DNA of 64,000 nucleotides, from NCBI RefSeq assembly GCF_000315625.1, contig NW_005434654.1:128273-192272 (forward strand), read 5' to 3'. A program made the position numbers and the translations under genes. How positions within the stretch are numbered: position 1 is the stretch's first letter; every line of letters begins with the position of its first letter. The notes under the pieces are model-generated. The model ran no database searches. It saw only the letters and a list, made by a program, of their open reading frames with translations, and had not been told where the DNA came from. Positions 43,450 through 55,436 of the stretch are shown here, one piece after another. The DNA comes from Guillardia theta CCMP2712 (taxonomy: Eukaryota > Cryptophyceae > Pyrenomonadales > Geminigeraceae).

Positions 43450-43907
43450 TTCAGAAAGAAAGGGACAGTTGATAGCATACAGACTGACGGGGTCGCACTC
43501 TGTGTGACGTTCAAGAAGAGAATACACAACGGTACTGATATGTGGTATCGAGCAAATACATGGTCAAGAAAAACCAAAACAATATCGATATACTCGCAGA
43601 CAGTACTATTATGAGTCTCATATTACTCAGAATAAGGGCCAAGTTAGAAAAATGGAGACAAGGCATAACAGAAGAATCAAACGACATGGCACGAGTGTCA
43701 GCAAAAACGTATCGGCTGGATCACTATGAATGATACATCGACACCGTGGTGAGACTAAGCAAGATCTTGTTTGGACATTGTTGTCAAAACAAGTTTGCAC
43801 GCCTGAAAATTGATAATTATATCCCCAAACACAAGGCAATTGATATGTTCTTCATGAAGATGAAAGGTGATCGTTCAGATCAAAGTCCAATAATTGCATA
43901 CGGTGAT
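43450..43907 (+). pseudogene. Fanzor fragment, central part
   Basis: The plus strand reads KKGTVDSIQTDGVALCVTFK (43459 on), typical of the segment before the RuvC core. After a frame change come IRAKLEKWRQGITEESND, MARVSAKTYRLDHYE, an in-frame TGA, then YIDTVVRLSKILFGH through IIAYGD. It ends at 43907, where unrelated sequence begins. The part from 43594 is the inverted copy of 42872-43185. Frameshift, stop and truncation show it is dead. Confidence 0.7.
43594..43907 (-). repeat. Right arm of 314-bp inverted repeat
   Basis: Inverted partner of 42872-43185. Matching stops at TCGCA on the inner side and at CGGTGAT on the outer side. Confidence 0.92.
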
Positions 43908-44659
43908 GTGCGAAAAGGAGTCAGCATTGCTGTGAAGATGCTTCTTTCTGACCCTCCAGCTTCTGTGTGTCCGTCCACCCTGACAGAAGGCAATTGAAAT
44001 GTCAGTGGTAAACCTCGTTGTTCACAGCAAGAGACGACAAGAGACGACTTTCAAGAGGACCAGGAAGAGAAGCAAGAGACGGCACGGGCACAAGCCCTCA
44101 CATGTCATACATCTATCAGGCCCTGAAACTTTGAGGGAGCACAAGTGAAGAAACCAGACGACGACTTATATCTCGACTATAATCAAGATTGATTGCTTGT
44201 CCCTCATCAGCTGCCTGATGTTATAAAAGCGCCAAGAGCTCCGAGTGACTGCCCGACACACCACCAGGCCTTGTGGTAAGCCCTGGGGTGGTAGGGGCTG
44301 GTTTAGAGGGTCCAAGGACCGGGGGGTAAGATCTGACAACTGCTGGTAACAACGGAATACTGCCTGGTGTTGGTGTGCCCCTGGCATGGCCAGGCAAGGC
44401 CGAGAGCAACAGAGGCGGCTGAGAGAAGCATGCAGCGGTTTTGTGAGAGTAGACGAAGTAAGCCAGCCTGATGCAAGTTGCATCATCTCTTTAGGACAGG
44501 CAGAGGCTCACGGACGGTGGAAGCGTCAGCCCCACAACGCATAACTGATAGCAATGTCGACAAAACGAAGCAAGACAAGAAGACAGGTTGTGTGCTCGAC
44601 TTGAGCATGACAGGTGGCTGTACGATGAGATTTTGCACGAGGGACGGTTGAAGATTGAC
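43908..44659. other. Intergenic before the LRR/IQ gene
   Basis: Purine-rich words (ACAAGAGACGAC) at 44020-44080 and G-rich words at 44280-44330 (CTGGGGTGGTAGGGGC, GGGGGGTAAG). No coding family is recognised. Confidence 0.4.
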
Positions 44660-47600
44660 ATGGGCGAAACTTCCCAGGTCTTGGACTCGTCGGCAAGGAC
44701 CAGAAAGTCCTCGCACGATGAAGGAGGCAGACACGAGAGCATCCCTCATCCGAAAAGAAGCCATGTGCAGGAAGAGGCTGAAGAAATGCCCTCTTGCATT
44801 CGCATTTGCGGTGCTATGCTGCAGAGCTGCGAAAGTTTTCTAGCTTTCTCCAACCTCACAATGGCCTTCATGTCTGACAACAAAATTCATTTCATAGAGC
44901 CTCTGGCTTCCTTGCCAAATCTGAGGCTTCTTGACCTTAGCTCGAACATGGTGCAATTTTGTGCTGGTAATCACAGCAACTCATTTTTCCCGAGATTGAG
45001 CGTTTTATTTTTGCACAACAACCTCGTAAGAAAGTTACCAGATGTCCAGAGCTTTGAGAGAGCAAAACTAATGCGAGTGCTCACCATGTTTGGAAATCCC
45101 ATAGAAGAAGGGAAGGTGGACGCGCTCGAATGTTTCAATCGTTTTCCGTCTCTCCTGCTAGTCGACAACCATGTCAGAGCAGATCACTTCAAGAAACATG
45201 ACTTGCATTTGGCACCAGTTGATTCAAAAACAGTGCTGAGGACATTCTTGAGAAGAAGGTTCAAATCTCGATTGCAAAGGAAGGTCGATCATCTGTTCGA
45301 AATTTTCCGGGACCCAAGTAGAAACATTCACGACTTCGAACACTTTCAAGACATTCTGTCTCAAGTCCATCGCATTAACTCCAACTCGACGCCTTACAAT
45401 ATCATCAGTCGAGTTGCCATGGGGCATTCAGCAAGAACGAAATTCAGAATGCTGTACAGTCACTATCTCATGCCCACCATCACTCTTCAACGATGGCTCT
45501 TGTCGGCTTACTTGCGTCGTCTTGTGCACAGCTTGCTCTCCGGAGGGATAATCCATGACCAGAACATCGCCAAAAAGCTTGCAAAGCTGCCCCTGTCTGA
45601 TGATGACTTGTTGCTTCGAAGCTCAAACCTGACCATTTACTTTCATCCCAAGTATGCTGATGTGATTGAGCAGTTAGCGGCCAAATGGGGAAGCATGCAG
45701 AGCTCCTCTGATTCACCCATCTTGTACTTGTCCAACATTTTCAGCTTCCAACGTGAACGACATAGCGGAGGAAATGAGTTGTTCCGAGCTGTGCTGAGAA
45801 TGCGTCGAAGAGCGAGAACTCTGCAAGAGGCGAGTCACCTTGCGCGATTTCCAGTGAAACGATTCCGCTTGGGAAGATTGACGCATGTTGACACCAAAAC
45901 AAGAACCATTTTCCTTCAACATTTCGAACAGCATCATGGCTTTGATGCACTGCCAAGCTCTCGTTCTCAACACATCTCTCATCGCTTCTTGGTCGTCCTA
46001 AAGTTCAAAGATGAGGCGTCCAGGAATCATTTCATCAACTATATCACTTATCTTAACAGGACCATCAACAGCTCAAGTCAATCATCGATTGGATCAGTCC
46101 ACTTTCTTCTCGGTGAGAGTGTGTTGAGAGTCCATGCTGCTTGTTGCGTTCAAGCGACAGTGAGAAGATGGCTAGAGTGTCGCTCAACGAAGAGAAGCTT
46201 GAAGAAAGCCGTCCTTCTTCTTCGAAGCACGAAATCCATTCAGCACTGGTGGAGATGGACCTGTACTCGTCTGCGTACCGAAGCTCTGGCTTGTCTGGCA
46301 AAAGCTCTGACAGACAACGGGACTTCGACCACGTTGTATTGCATTTCAAACAACTTGAAGCCAAAGTTGTTGTCTCATGACAAAAGCGTCTCGTTTCTTC
46401 CGGAATCAAAGATTTCATTTGTTTTTGATGAGAACGAAGATGTTCAGGTCTTACAACCAGAGCTCGCCTCGTCAAATGGTCGAGGAGTTCTTCCCTCTTG
46501 GGTGGGTCTACAAGTCAGACTAATACCCTGGTTGCCACATGAAGCAAGTCTAAAGAGTCTGCTGACGCAAGGGACCCAGATCGATATAGCAGAAGCTGAG
46601 AGCTTGAAAGATGAAGAAGATCATGCTTTACGGTTTCCGAATCGAAGGTTGTTTGGTTCAATTCCTGTTTTGAAGTTTCACTTCAAATCGAACAACCAAG
46701 CTCGGATCAGAACTGCTCTTCTGTTCATCAAGACTTGGTCCGCGCAGAAAAGAGATCCGATATGGTTGATGAAAGCGACAGATTGCCAGCAGCATCTTAT
46801 GGCTGCTCTCATTCAGTCTGTGTATAGAGGTCACTTGAGCAGGGCGAGATGTCACAGGCTGAGGAATGTTCGTGATGTTTGGAAGATCGATCGTGTTGTG
46901 AGTAGAAGGAAGTTTGTTGAGTTAGAAAAAGCAGTAGAAAGCCAGCGACTGAGGAAAGAGCAAGTCTCTCCTCCCCCTCCCTCTCTTGCTCCTCGCATAG
47001 CAGGGGAAGACATGGGCTTGACAGGAATGACAGCGTTAGATATGACACGTGGCAGCTTGAAGGATAACATGATGAGGGCAAAGCAGTCGTTAGTGGTCTC
47101 TACCAAGTTGGATAAGATCGTTGCGGGCAAGCTGCAGGAAGAGAAGCTGATTCGCAGCAGGCCGAGTATGAAGTTCCATCCCTCTTCTCAGTCTCGAATC
47201 TTCTCGTCCCAGTCTCGAATCTTCTATTCCAATCTCGAGCTGTTCAACCTGAGCAAGCTCGAAGCGTCAGTTGTGGGCAGCCTGAAGGAGGTTGAGCTTG
47301 AGCAGGTCAGAAACAGAATCAAGACGAGGAAAGAAGTGCATCAGAACGTTATGGAGACGGCGAGCGAGTACAGAAGGTGATGTTATCCTCCGGTCTTTCT
47401 TGACTGACATGTCGTCTCAGTTCTTACCTTGAAAAATGCAAGCATGACCGCAAGGTGCAACGAGAACGCGCAGAGGTCATCAAGAGCATCAACAGCCAAC
47501 CCCCAACTATTCCTGCAGCTTTAAAGTCAAGGAGCCGGATCAGCAGAAACCTGTCACTGAACTTGACGAACGCGATACGAGCCATCGGTCAGTTGCCAGC

Positions 47601-48015
47601 CATCAACACAACAGAGAGTGTGCAGGAGGGAGAGAGGTCTCCGTCAAGACGGTCGACGGAGCTCCAGAAGGAGAAGAGTGAGTCGCTCGTCCCGAGAACG
47701 ATCCAACAGGCATGATGTAACTTGTTTGCAGGCCGTCAACGAGTAGATATCTTGCTGCAGAGGAGGAGGAGAAGCGTTGAGAGGCAGAAAGAGGCATTTG
47801 AGACCCTGAAGCATTCAAGAGAGCTGGTGAGAAAGAAGATGGACCAGTCGGCAAAGAAGACGGAGAGACCGAGTTCAACCGACGTCATAAAGTACATGGA
47901 CTACCCGTGGGATCTAACGAGCATGTCATCACAAAACGTTCAACAGTTTCATTCTGCAGGAATCAGCAGAAATCCGAGCCCTTGGCAGTCTGATATGTAC
48001 TTTATTGATCAATAA
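44660..48015 (+). CDS. Leucine-rich repeat and IQ-motif protein
   Basis: The first ATG in frame is at 44660 (MGETSQVLDSS). Exon 1 is open to about 47378 and joins in phase to SYLEKCKHDRKVQRERAE (from about 47421) and then to RQRVDILLQRRRRSVER (from about 47751), ending at 48015 after WQSDMYFIDQ. Residues roughly 45-180 are SDS22-type leucine-rich repeats (LAFSNLTMAFMSDNKIHFIE, LPNLRLLDLSSNMVQF, FPRLSVLFLHNNLVRKLPD, MRVLTMFGNPIEE), with an LRR cap (LLLVDNHVRADH). Two IQ-like calmodulin-binding motifs follow (CVQATVRRWLECR and LIQSVYRGHLSRARCHRLR). The C-terminus is a long basic coiled coil. This order of domains is typical of LRRC/LRRIQ proteins of cilia (LRRIQ3-like), so an axonemal or basal-body role is likely but inferred. 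Length is about 1,070 residues. Confidence 0.75.
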
Positions 48016-48235
48016 AGCACTTGATGAAGTCAACAATTTATGTCGAGCCCAATGATGCATAAAAAACAATCTTTCATTTCATTTCAAAATTCACATGGAA
48101 CATACACGATTACGTGAACACGATATCATTGCTGCTGATCCCACATAAGTCGATACTGTTGTAAGAGGAGCAGATCTCAACTATCACAATCTCTTTCTCT
48201 CGATCTCTCTCACCTGAGATCTCTCTGTGACTCAG

Positions 48236-48968
48236 TCAGACAAGAGTGAGGAAGCTCACCAAGTGTGATCCCTTTGCAAGCGCTATGTCGGCGGCTTCTT
48301 CGACGTCGAAACCTTTCTTGTCTTTGAAGGCAGCTTCCATCTGCTCAATGTGCGCTCGCCTTGCCTCCATCACCTGCCACACTTGAGCCAACAACAACGC
48401 CACCACCAGCCGAAGCAGCCACAATGTCATCATCATCATCGTCGTTGTCGTCGTCGTCATCATAATCGTCATCATCATCATCATGAAAATGATCATCATC
48501 ACCATCATCATCATCATCATCATCATCATGACAATGATCATCATCATTATCATCATCATCATTATCATCATCATCATGGTCGTCGTCATCATCATAGTCA
48601 TCGTCAGATTCATCATCAACTCCATTGTTAGCCTTTAAATCATTGTTTTCTTGATCATGATCGTCTGCTCGTGCACATCTTCTTCCTCATCCTCATCGTC
48701 CTCTTCATCATCAGCATCAAGCAATCTCCCGTCACCTTCTGCATGCCTTCAGCATTTCTCAGTGGTCTTCCACGACCATGGCTATCGATATCAGGAATGT
48801 CCAAGAGCTCATTGCTGACGATCGAGCTGTCCACCTTCAACCTTCTCTGGGCGAGCAGACGCGACAAATCCGTTGGGCAGCCTTTGCCTCCTTCATGCGT
48901 CTGACTGCCTGCACGAGAAATCAACTAACAAGTTTGCGTGTCCTGATCTTACCTCCAGGTGATTCTGA

Positions 48969-49001
<33 letters not shown>

Positions 49002-49172
49002 ATTATTGAAGAGAGATAGCTTCTCTTTGACCGAGATTGACGCAGGTTTCGCTTCCTTCGTCGTTCTGCTGGCACTTGCTCTCGAAAGAAGGGCCTGCTC
49101 ATCCCATGTAGACTCGTCGTTCTCATCTGTTGCTGCTCGTCGACGAGCAAGAATCGATGCGAGATCTGTCAT
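48236..49172 (-). CDS. Asp-rich protein with WH2-like segments
   Basis: Exon 1 starts at 49172 (TDLASILARRRAATDENDES), ends in a poly-Ser run and a GTAAGA donor near 48960, and joins in phase to GGKGCPTDLSRLLAQRRLKV and NELLDIPDIDSHGRGRPLRN. Then come acidic exons (DADDEEDDEDEEED) and a segment coded by GAT/GAC repeats (48430-48620, nearly all Asp with a few His and Asn). The last part reads AHIEQMEAAFKDKKGFDVEE, AADIALAKGSH. The repeated pattern L(A/S)x(I/L)LAxRR resembles WH2-type actin-binding helices, but the match is weak. The exons between 48620 and 48760 are tentative. It is probably an intrinsically disordered nuclear or cytoskeletal protein. Confidence 0.5.
48430..48620. repeat. ATC/CAT trinucleotide repeat, coding for Asp on the minus strand
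   Basis: Long imperfect ATC runs with interspersed GTC and ATT. Minus-strand translation is poly-Asp in the frame consistent with the flanking acidic exons. Confidence 0.9.
48972..49003. repeat. CTG trinucleotide repeat, poly-Ser on the minus strand
   Basis: Ten CTG units, giving AGC codons in exon 1 of the minus-strand gene. Confidence 0.9.
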
Positions 49173-50129
49173 CCGTCAAGTTTGATCTCAATCTACAAAG
49201 ATAGTCGTGAGTAGTATGCAGGAGGAGAGTGATGTTCGCAGCTCTTTCGTCTCCTTGGTCCCACCATCTATCCTCCTCCTTAGTCTTCCTCTTGCATGAC
49301 GACGAATGATTCTTGTCAACGTGATGTACTTCCGTGCTTTTGCTGCATTACAGCACGCTCATGCTAAGGAATTCTGGTCGAACAAACCTGGTACATCTCA
49401 TGCCTATTTCAAACTTCATCTGGTGATTCATGATGCTTGCAACATCTTTCTTCTCGTCAAAGGGCTCGTCCCTTCCTCTCCCTCTTCTCCTTTCCAATCA
49501 GACGTCTTAAGCCCAGATGTCGCCTATCAACGTGTTCCAGTATCACAGTCGCTCTCTTGACTTCTCTACCTGGAGGTTTTCTCTATCATCACTCTCTGTC
49601 TCTGCGACGTTCTACCTCTCCTGCAACCTCCATGGTGGCTTCCGTTCGGCCACCTTCCACCTCTCGTCCTCTCCCTCCCGTCAGCGTCTCTTTCCCGTCG
49701 TTTTCTTCCTTCCGCTTCGAGGCGGACGAATCCTAGCTCGCATACAGGAGGGCGGTGGGTTCTATTGAAGTGGGGTCCCATACAAGAGAAAATGAGGGGT
49801 GGTGAAGGTCGGGGTGAGGGTAGAACCAATTTTTATCCATGGCACGAGTGTGGCGCTGGATTCTGAGCGGGAGGTTGGGGAGGGAGGAGATGAGTGGAGT
49901 TTTCCCCCCCCCTCCTCCTCCTCTTCGTCGACTGACGCTCCAAACTTGCCCTTGCCCTCCCCCTTCCAGCTCGCTTCCATCGCCTTCGGCCTCGCCTGCT
50001 TCTACTTGGTGTTCGTATGTTCTACGAAGAGGAAGCAGGCAGGGTGGGTGGGGAAGGACGATGGTAGCAGAGCCGTGGGTAGCATGTCATGGCAGAAGAT
50101 CGTCCGAGTTGAAGGGCGTCTCACACACC
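49173..50129. promoter_or_regulatory. Divergent region, G-rich words before the release-factor gene
   Basis: Pyrimidine-rich on the left (49465-49730, TCCTCTCCCTC type), then sense-strand G-rich words at 49750-49820 (GTGGGGTCCC, GAGGGGTGGTG, GTCGGGGTGAGGGTAG) and 49867-49885. The open frames here have no family support. Confidence 0.45.
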
Positions 50130-51478
50130 ATGATCTCGTTCTCAACTTCCAGCATCCTCGCACTGCCTCGGCATCTCCGCCAGTCAAGGAGATTCTCCGA
50201 CGCGGCTTCGGGGTCTGCAGCTGAAGCGTCACAGATAGAGTGGTCGGGGTTGTTCGATGAGAGGGTTAAGGCTATCATCGAGGAATGTCAGGCCCTGGAA
50301 GATGAGATGTGTAAATCAGTCACGACACCCGACCGACAAGCACATATCGGTGAGAATGTTGACATGACTGCTAAGATCGCGATGATCATTATGCTGGTGG
50401 TGATGCTTCGTCTGCTTCTGCTGCTCTTGATTATTCTGATGATATAAGTGATGGTGATGGTGATGATGATGATGATGGCGAGGATGGTGGTGATGGTGAT
50501 GGCGAGGATGGTGGTGATGGTGATGGCGAGGATGATGATGGTGAGGACAGTGATGGTGAGGATGAGGTGGGAATATGGATGCTGAGGACTGAGGTGTTGG
50601 CTTCAGGGAAGTTGCTCAAATCAAATATGAGAATAAGACAGCACGGCAGCGAGCTGATGAGCTGCTACTCGGACAGAAACGAACTTGTCAGCATCCTGTC
50701 GACCCAGAGCGAAGACGAGGAGACGAAATTAGAGTTCAAGAATGAGCTCATGACAGTAATGAAGGCTTCCTTCCGCTCTACTGCTGATCCCCCTTTAGGT
50801 CGAAGAAAGAATCAAAGATTTGCGCCGCATGCTCACTCCTCTCCTTATTCCCCGTGATCCCGACGACGATTGCGATGTGATCTTGGAGGCAAGGCTTGCT
50901 TGCTGGGTCTGACTTCCAAGTCCCTTTGTGACTGTAAGCCTCCAGGTGAGAGCAGCTGCAGGAGGAAGCGAAGCCTCTCTGTTTGCTTCAGAGATGTTTC
51001 AGATGTATCAGTTGTTCTCTGTGAGGTATGCTCCTCTCGCCTCCTTATCCCCCTCCTGCTGCTCTGTTGCTGATGCCAATTCTCCTTTGTCTTGCTCCTG
51101 CTCGTCCTTCTCCTGCTCGTGATACTTTTTCTCCTTCCCCTATCCCCAGATCTCCTTCTGCATCATCTCTATATGGCCTTACTCTATGCACCACAGGAAA
51201 GGTTGGAACTTCGAGGTGTTGGATAAGAGTGAAAGTGAAGTTGGGGGTCTGAAAGAAGCCACTGCTTCAATCACAGGAGGAGAAGAAATGTGAAAAGATT
51301 GAGATGCAGGAGTACTGTCATATTTGACATCTCTTCTACCTCAGCTACGGACTACTCAAGTTTGAAAGCGGTGTTCATCGAGTGCAGAGGGTCCCTGTGA
51401 GCGAATCATCGCAAACATGATTCATCATCATCAACAATTATCAACATGATCATCATCATCGTCATCATGACTATGATC

Positions 51479-51516
<38 letters not shown>

Positions 51517-53122
51517 AATGATGATGATCAACAAACATCATCATCGTCCCCGTCCCCGTCCTCGTCCTCGTCCTCGTGTCCCCGTCCCCGTCCTCGTCCT
51601 CGTCCTCGTCCTCTTCATTGTCATCGTCATCGTCATCAGCATCATCATCATCAACATCAACATCGTCATAGTCATCATCAACATCAACATCAACATCATC
51701 ATCAACAACAACAATCATCATCATCATCATCATCATCACACTATCACCACCAATAACAGCATGAATGCTACCATCGACATCAAAATCTTCACTGGCTCAT
51801 CATCATACTTGATCACCATCAAAAGCTTTCCGTTTCTCACTTTGTGCTAGGAGACGGAGACTATGGGGAGGGTGCACACTAGTACAGTGAGTTGATTTGT
51901 GTGTTCAATTTTCCTTTCCCCCCGGTTCAAGTCGTCTTCTCTTAATCCTATCCCCTTTCTTGAAGTATTCCCCTTCTTGTCTGCTCTTTTACAAAGCTTG
52001 TAGATCAGTGTTGCCATTATGGTCGACTCAGAGACACCAGAGTTTGCGCTGAACCCTTCGGAACTCAAAGTAAGAGCAAGAAGGAGAAGGGGGAAGGCAG
52101 GAGTAGCAGAAGCGGGCGGAATGGAGAGGAGATGGGTGTGTGAACGGCCTGACTAAGTTTTGGATGTTCTAGATCGAACTGATGAGAGCAAGCGGAGCAG
52201 GAGGACAGAGTGTGAACACCACGGATAGTGCTGTTCGCATCACTCACTTACCAACGGGAGTGAGTGTTCATTGTAGGGACGAGCGGTAAGTGAGAAATAA
52301 TGTGTAGGCGAAGAGTTATGGGAAGTGCGATGTTAGAGGAGTGACTGACTTTGATAATGTTGTTGGGAAACACGAATGTTGAGAAGCTGTAACACATATT
52401 GTGGAGGAGAGGAGAAGAATGAAGATTTCCTTCGATCTAATCAGAATCGCTTTTTTTCATCCAGATCTCAGCACAGAAACAAGGCAAAGGGATTGAAGAT
52501 TTTGCAGGCAAGGTGAGAGAAGTTACAGCAAGAACTGGTTTCATTTACTTTCACCCACCTGCTGACAACTCATCTTATTTCATCTTGGCACCTGCCATCT
52601 CTAATGATTTGTTGACGCTAAACTCTTTTTTTCAAGGCTGTATGACATTCACAAGGCAAAGATTCAGAACGAAGAGTCGATTCTGCGCAAGTGAGATGCT
52701 ACTGCTCCAAGCTCCCTTCCTTCTACTTGCTTCTTCCTGCCTGCTGAATTTCCCTTCCTTCCGCCTATTCTCTGCTTCTTGCCTCTCCTCCCTCGCTTCT
52801 CCTAAGTCCTTCCTCCCCTTGTTCCTTTCCCCTCTCTCCTCTCACCCCATGTTGCCTCCTTGTTTAGGTCCCTCATCGGCTCTGGCGATCGGTCCGAACG
52901 CATCCGAACATACAATTACGCTCAAGATCGCATCACCGACCATCGAGCCAATGTCTCTGTGCATGGGGTAGGAGGAGAGAAAGACTAAGAAGTGATGGAT
53001 TTGCTGATGACGAGCAGGTCGAAGAGTTTCTTCAAGGAGGGGAAGCGGTAGAACGCGTGATTGATGCGCTGAGGGGGAGAGAGATTGCGGATCGAATCCA
53101 AGCCTACAAGTTGAAGAATTGA
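50130..53122 (+). CDS. MRF1: Mitochondrial peptide chain release factor 1
   Basis: It releases finished chains at UAA/UAG on organelle ribosomes. From the ATG at 50130 there is a mitochondrial-type presequence ([20 protein letters not shown]). About twelve exons give [173 protein letters not shown] and [18 protein letters not shown]. The GGQ tripeptide (catalytic, in peptidyl-tRNA hydrolysis) and the RF1 family signature GAGGQxVN are intact. One intron (50889-50945) appears to be GC-AG. Two introns carry long trinucleotide repeats. Early exons between 50350 and 50760 are the least certain. A plastid form cannot be excluded, but no signal peptide precedes the presequence. Confidence 0.9.
50447..50570. 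repeat. GATGGTGATGGCGAG repeat in a release-factor intron
   Basis: Imperfect tandem GATGGTGATGGCGAGGATGGTG units, within the intron after the exon ending QAHIG. Confidence 0.85.
51419..51740. repeat. Compound CAT/CAA/CGTCCT repeat in a release-factor intron
   Basis: Runs of CAT, then CAA, then CGTCCC/CGTCCT, then CAT/CAA again, all within the intron between the HRVQRVP and [11 protein letters not shown] exons. Confidence 0.9.
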
Positions 53123-53685
53123 GTCGCAACACAGCTACAGGACCAAGGAGGAGGTTATGTGGGGAGATCAGATGAAGAAAAAGAACAAGAGGGCTTCGAA
53201 TATTCCATTTCTTTCATCTGAACAGAGATCCTACGTCATTCACCCATCCTGATATCACTGAACCAGCAGTAGGAGCGGCGTTGGGAGCCACGACCTGATT
53301 CCTGATCTGATGGTCCTCGTGCTTCGAGAGCTTCAATTGAATCTTATGATCCTGCAAGCTGCTTCACTTCCTCCCATTTTCTAAAAAGGTGAAACAAAAG
53401 ACCTTCTTGGTCGCGAACCTCCTCCTTGCTTCATGCTCCTGCTCGTTTGATGGTCAAAACTGAGCTGAGCTTAACCATCCTCGCCCCTCCATCTCACTCC
53501 TCACTCATTCTCCTGCTCTTCCTCCTCCTCCTTGGTCTCATCTGAGCCCTCACCTTGACCTGATGGCTGTCCGAACACCCTCCGTTCTCCAGCATCTCGA
53601 TGGTGCAGGGAGCGCGTGTGCGTCTCCTCCTGTCCCTTCCCCTCTCTTGCCTAGGATGAACGAATCTTGCTTCCTCCGAGAGCTC
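53123..53685. other. Convergent intergenic region
   Basis: Between the release-factor stop and the 3' end of the next minus-strand gene. CT-rich in 53400-53640. No gene is supported. Confidence 0.45.
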
Positions 53686-55086
53686 CTACGTTGTCAGTGA
53701 GACAATGAACAAGTCACCAAAACAAATCAACTCTGCTTTCCTTGATTTGTTCTGCTCTCTCTCTCTCCTCACCTTCGACTTCTCATGTGATGCATAATCC
53801 CTTCTCGCATACTCTCTCGCATGACGAGCCTCCATAGCTTCATGCAATGTTCGCGGCGGCGCCTGACGAGTTTGAAATCTCAGGTCATGCACGACATAAT
53901 GACACACGGGGGATGACCTGGTTGACGTCTGTGATCAGAAGACCTCCATGTGACCACTGATGGTTTGCTTTCAAATCCCCGAAGATAGCGTTTGTAGTTG
54001 CTTTCATCCTCTGCTCATCTTGCTGGAATTCAGCTTTTACCTACCAGCAACGGTCAGCTTTGTCCATCTCAACAAGCTCCCTCCTCCTACAAGATTTCCC
54101 AGTCCCTTCTTGTCGGCCGCAAAAGGGTGGCGATAGGCAAAAGAAGTCTTTTGATTCTTCGCCTCTCTCTCTCTCTCCTCCCTGATCCTCTCCTGCCGAC
54201 TGGAAGCTCTCTGTACCCCATCGTTACAAATCTTCCAAGCAGGAAACATTCCTCACATGTCTTTGACTCTCATATCGCTCATGTGCTTCATCCGTTCTGC
54301 GTTCGCGGAGGATCCTCTCGACTCTTCTGTGCGCAGACCTCTTCCTCTCCTCATAATCCCTGTGCTCCCTCCTCCTATCTGCTGCTTTTTCACGCCTTTC
54401 AGCCTGCACCCTTTGCTTGTGTTCTGCGTTCTTTTCTCTTCTCTCAAGATTTCGATTCTCCTCTTGCAGGTCTCCGTGAAAATCTGCACTCTGCCCTGCC
54501 TTATACCAGTGTGCATTGCCATAGTTGGGGCTGGCTGACTTGCGCTGAGCGTCCTCCCTGTCAATTCTGGAGCCATCGTCTTCGAGCACTTCCCGCGGCA
54601 AGATGTCCTTTACATGCTGCATGAGTTTTGGAGAAGCAGGAAGGAAAGAAAGATTACAGAATCAGGAGCAGTATCACCCGGGTCATAGAAAGAGACTGCT
54701 GAGTTTGCAAACATCGAAAGATCCTCCTTTCCCTTCTGCGATATCATTTTCAGAAAAGCCGAAAAATACTTTCTGTTATGTTCACTTCTGAGGAAAAATA
54801 TAGGGTGATGGTCTCATCTTAAATAGAACATAACGAAGTTTTCATCAGGATGTTCAGGGAGGCAAGGCATTCGATGGAGACAAGTGGGAAAACGAATCGC
54901 AACGAATACCCTTCCCGTTCAACACTGGGAGAGCTGTTTCAAACAAGCAAACAGAGAGCATCTCACCGTCGACAGCTCAACCTTGCTTGTTGTCATCTGT
55001 GTTCTCACACGGTAGATGACTGGCACCATCACCAGCAGCGCCGCTGCCACCATCATCGTCGTCACCCTTGACGACATGGCAGCCAT
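53686..55086 (-). CDS. Membrane-anchored charged coiled-coil protein, multi-exon
   Basis: I do not recognise the family. Exon 1 (55086 on) gives AAMSSRVTTMMVAAALLVM, VPVIYRVRTQ, a likely N-terminal membrane anchor, and ends at GTGAGA. A small exon (KGKEDLSMFANSAVSFYDP) may follow. Then come HVKDILPREVLEDDGSRID, NYGNAHWYKAGQSADFHGD, LQEENRNLERREKNAEHKQR and ICNDGVQRASSRQERIREER. After these is FAYRHPFAADKKGLGNL, KATTNAIFGDLKANHQWSHG, and RTLHEAMEARHAREYARRDY. The Arg/Glu pattern predicts long helical coils, like many ciliary or cytoskeletal linkers. The anchor and the body are joined by assumption. If the first exon is separate, the body would start at the Met at 54622. Confidence 0.5.
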
Positions 55087-55436
55087 AGCGAAGAGTCAGC
55101 ACCGGCAGGTGTATCCTTGAGGATCTGTGTCCGGCTGATGATACGTTGTTTTCCGTTACATGAGAATTTCACATCAAGGCGCTCCTTGCTTCTCACCGGT
55201 CAATCAATCATTCATTGAGTGGGTGGGGGTCCTGAAGTCTAACTTGGGCAAGCACGGCATGGCAGAACGGCTAGCAAGCCTTGATCATCGAGGGAGGCGA
55301 AGAGCTCGTGATTGAGGAGGAAGGGAGTTCGACAAGACACCTGTGTCCCTACGAATTCCGGTTCAAGTGATGTGCTTGGTGTCTGAGATGCATTGAAGAA
55401 GTGCGGGACTTATTCTCCCGTTGGGTTGAGGGGGCA

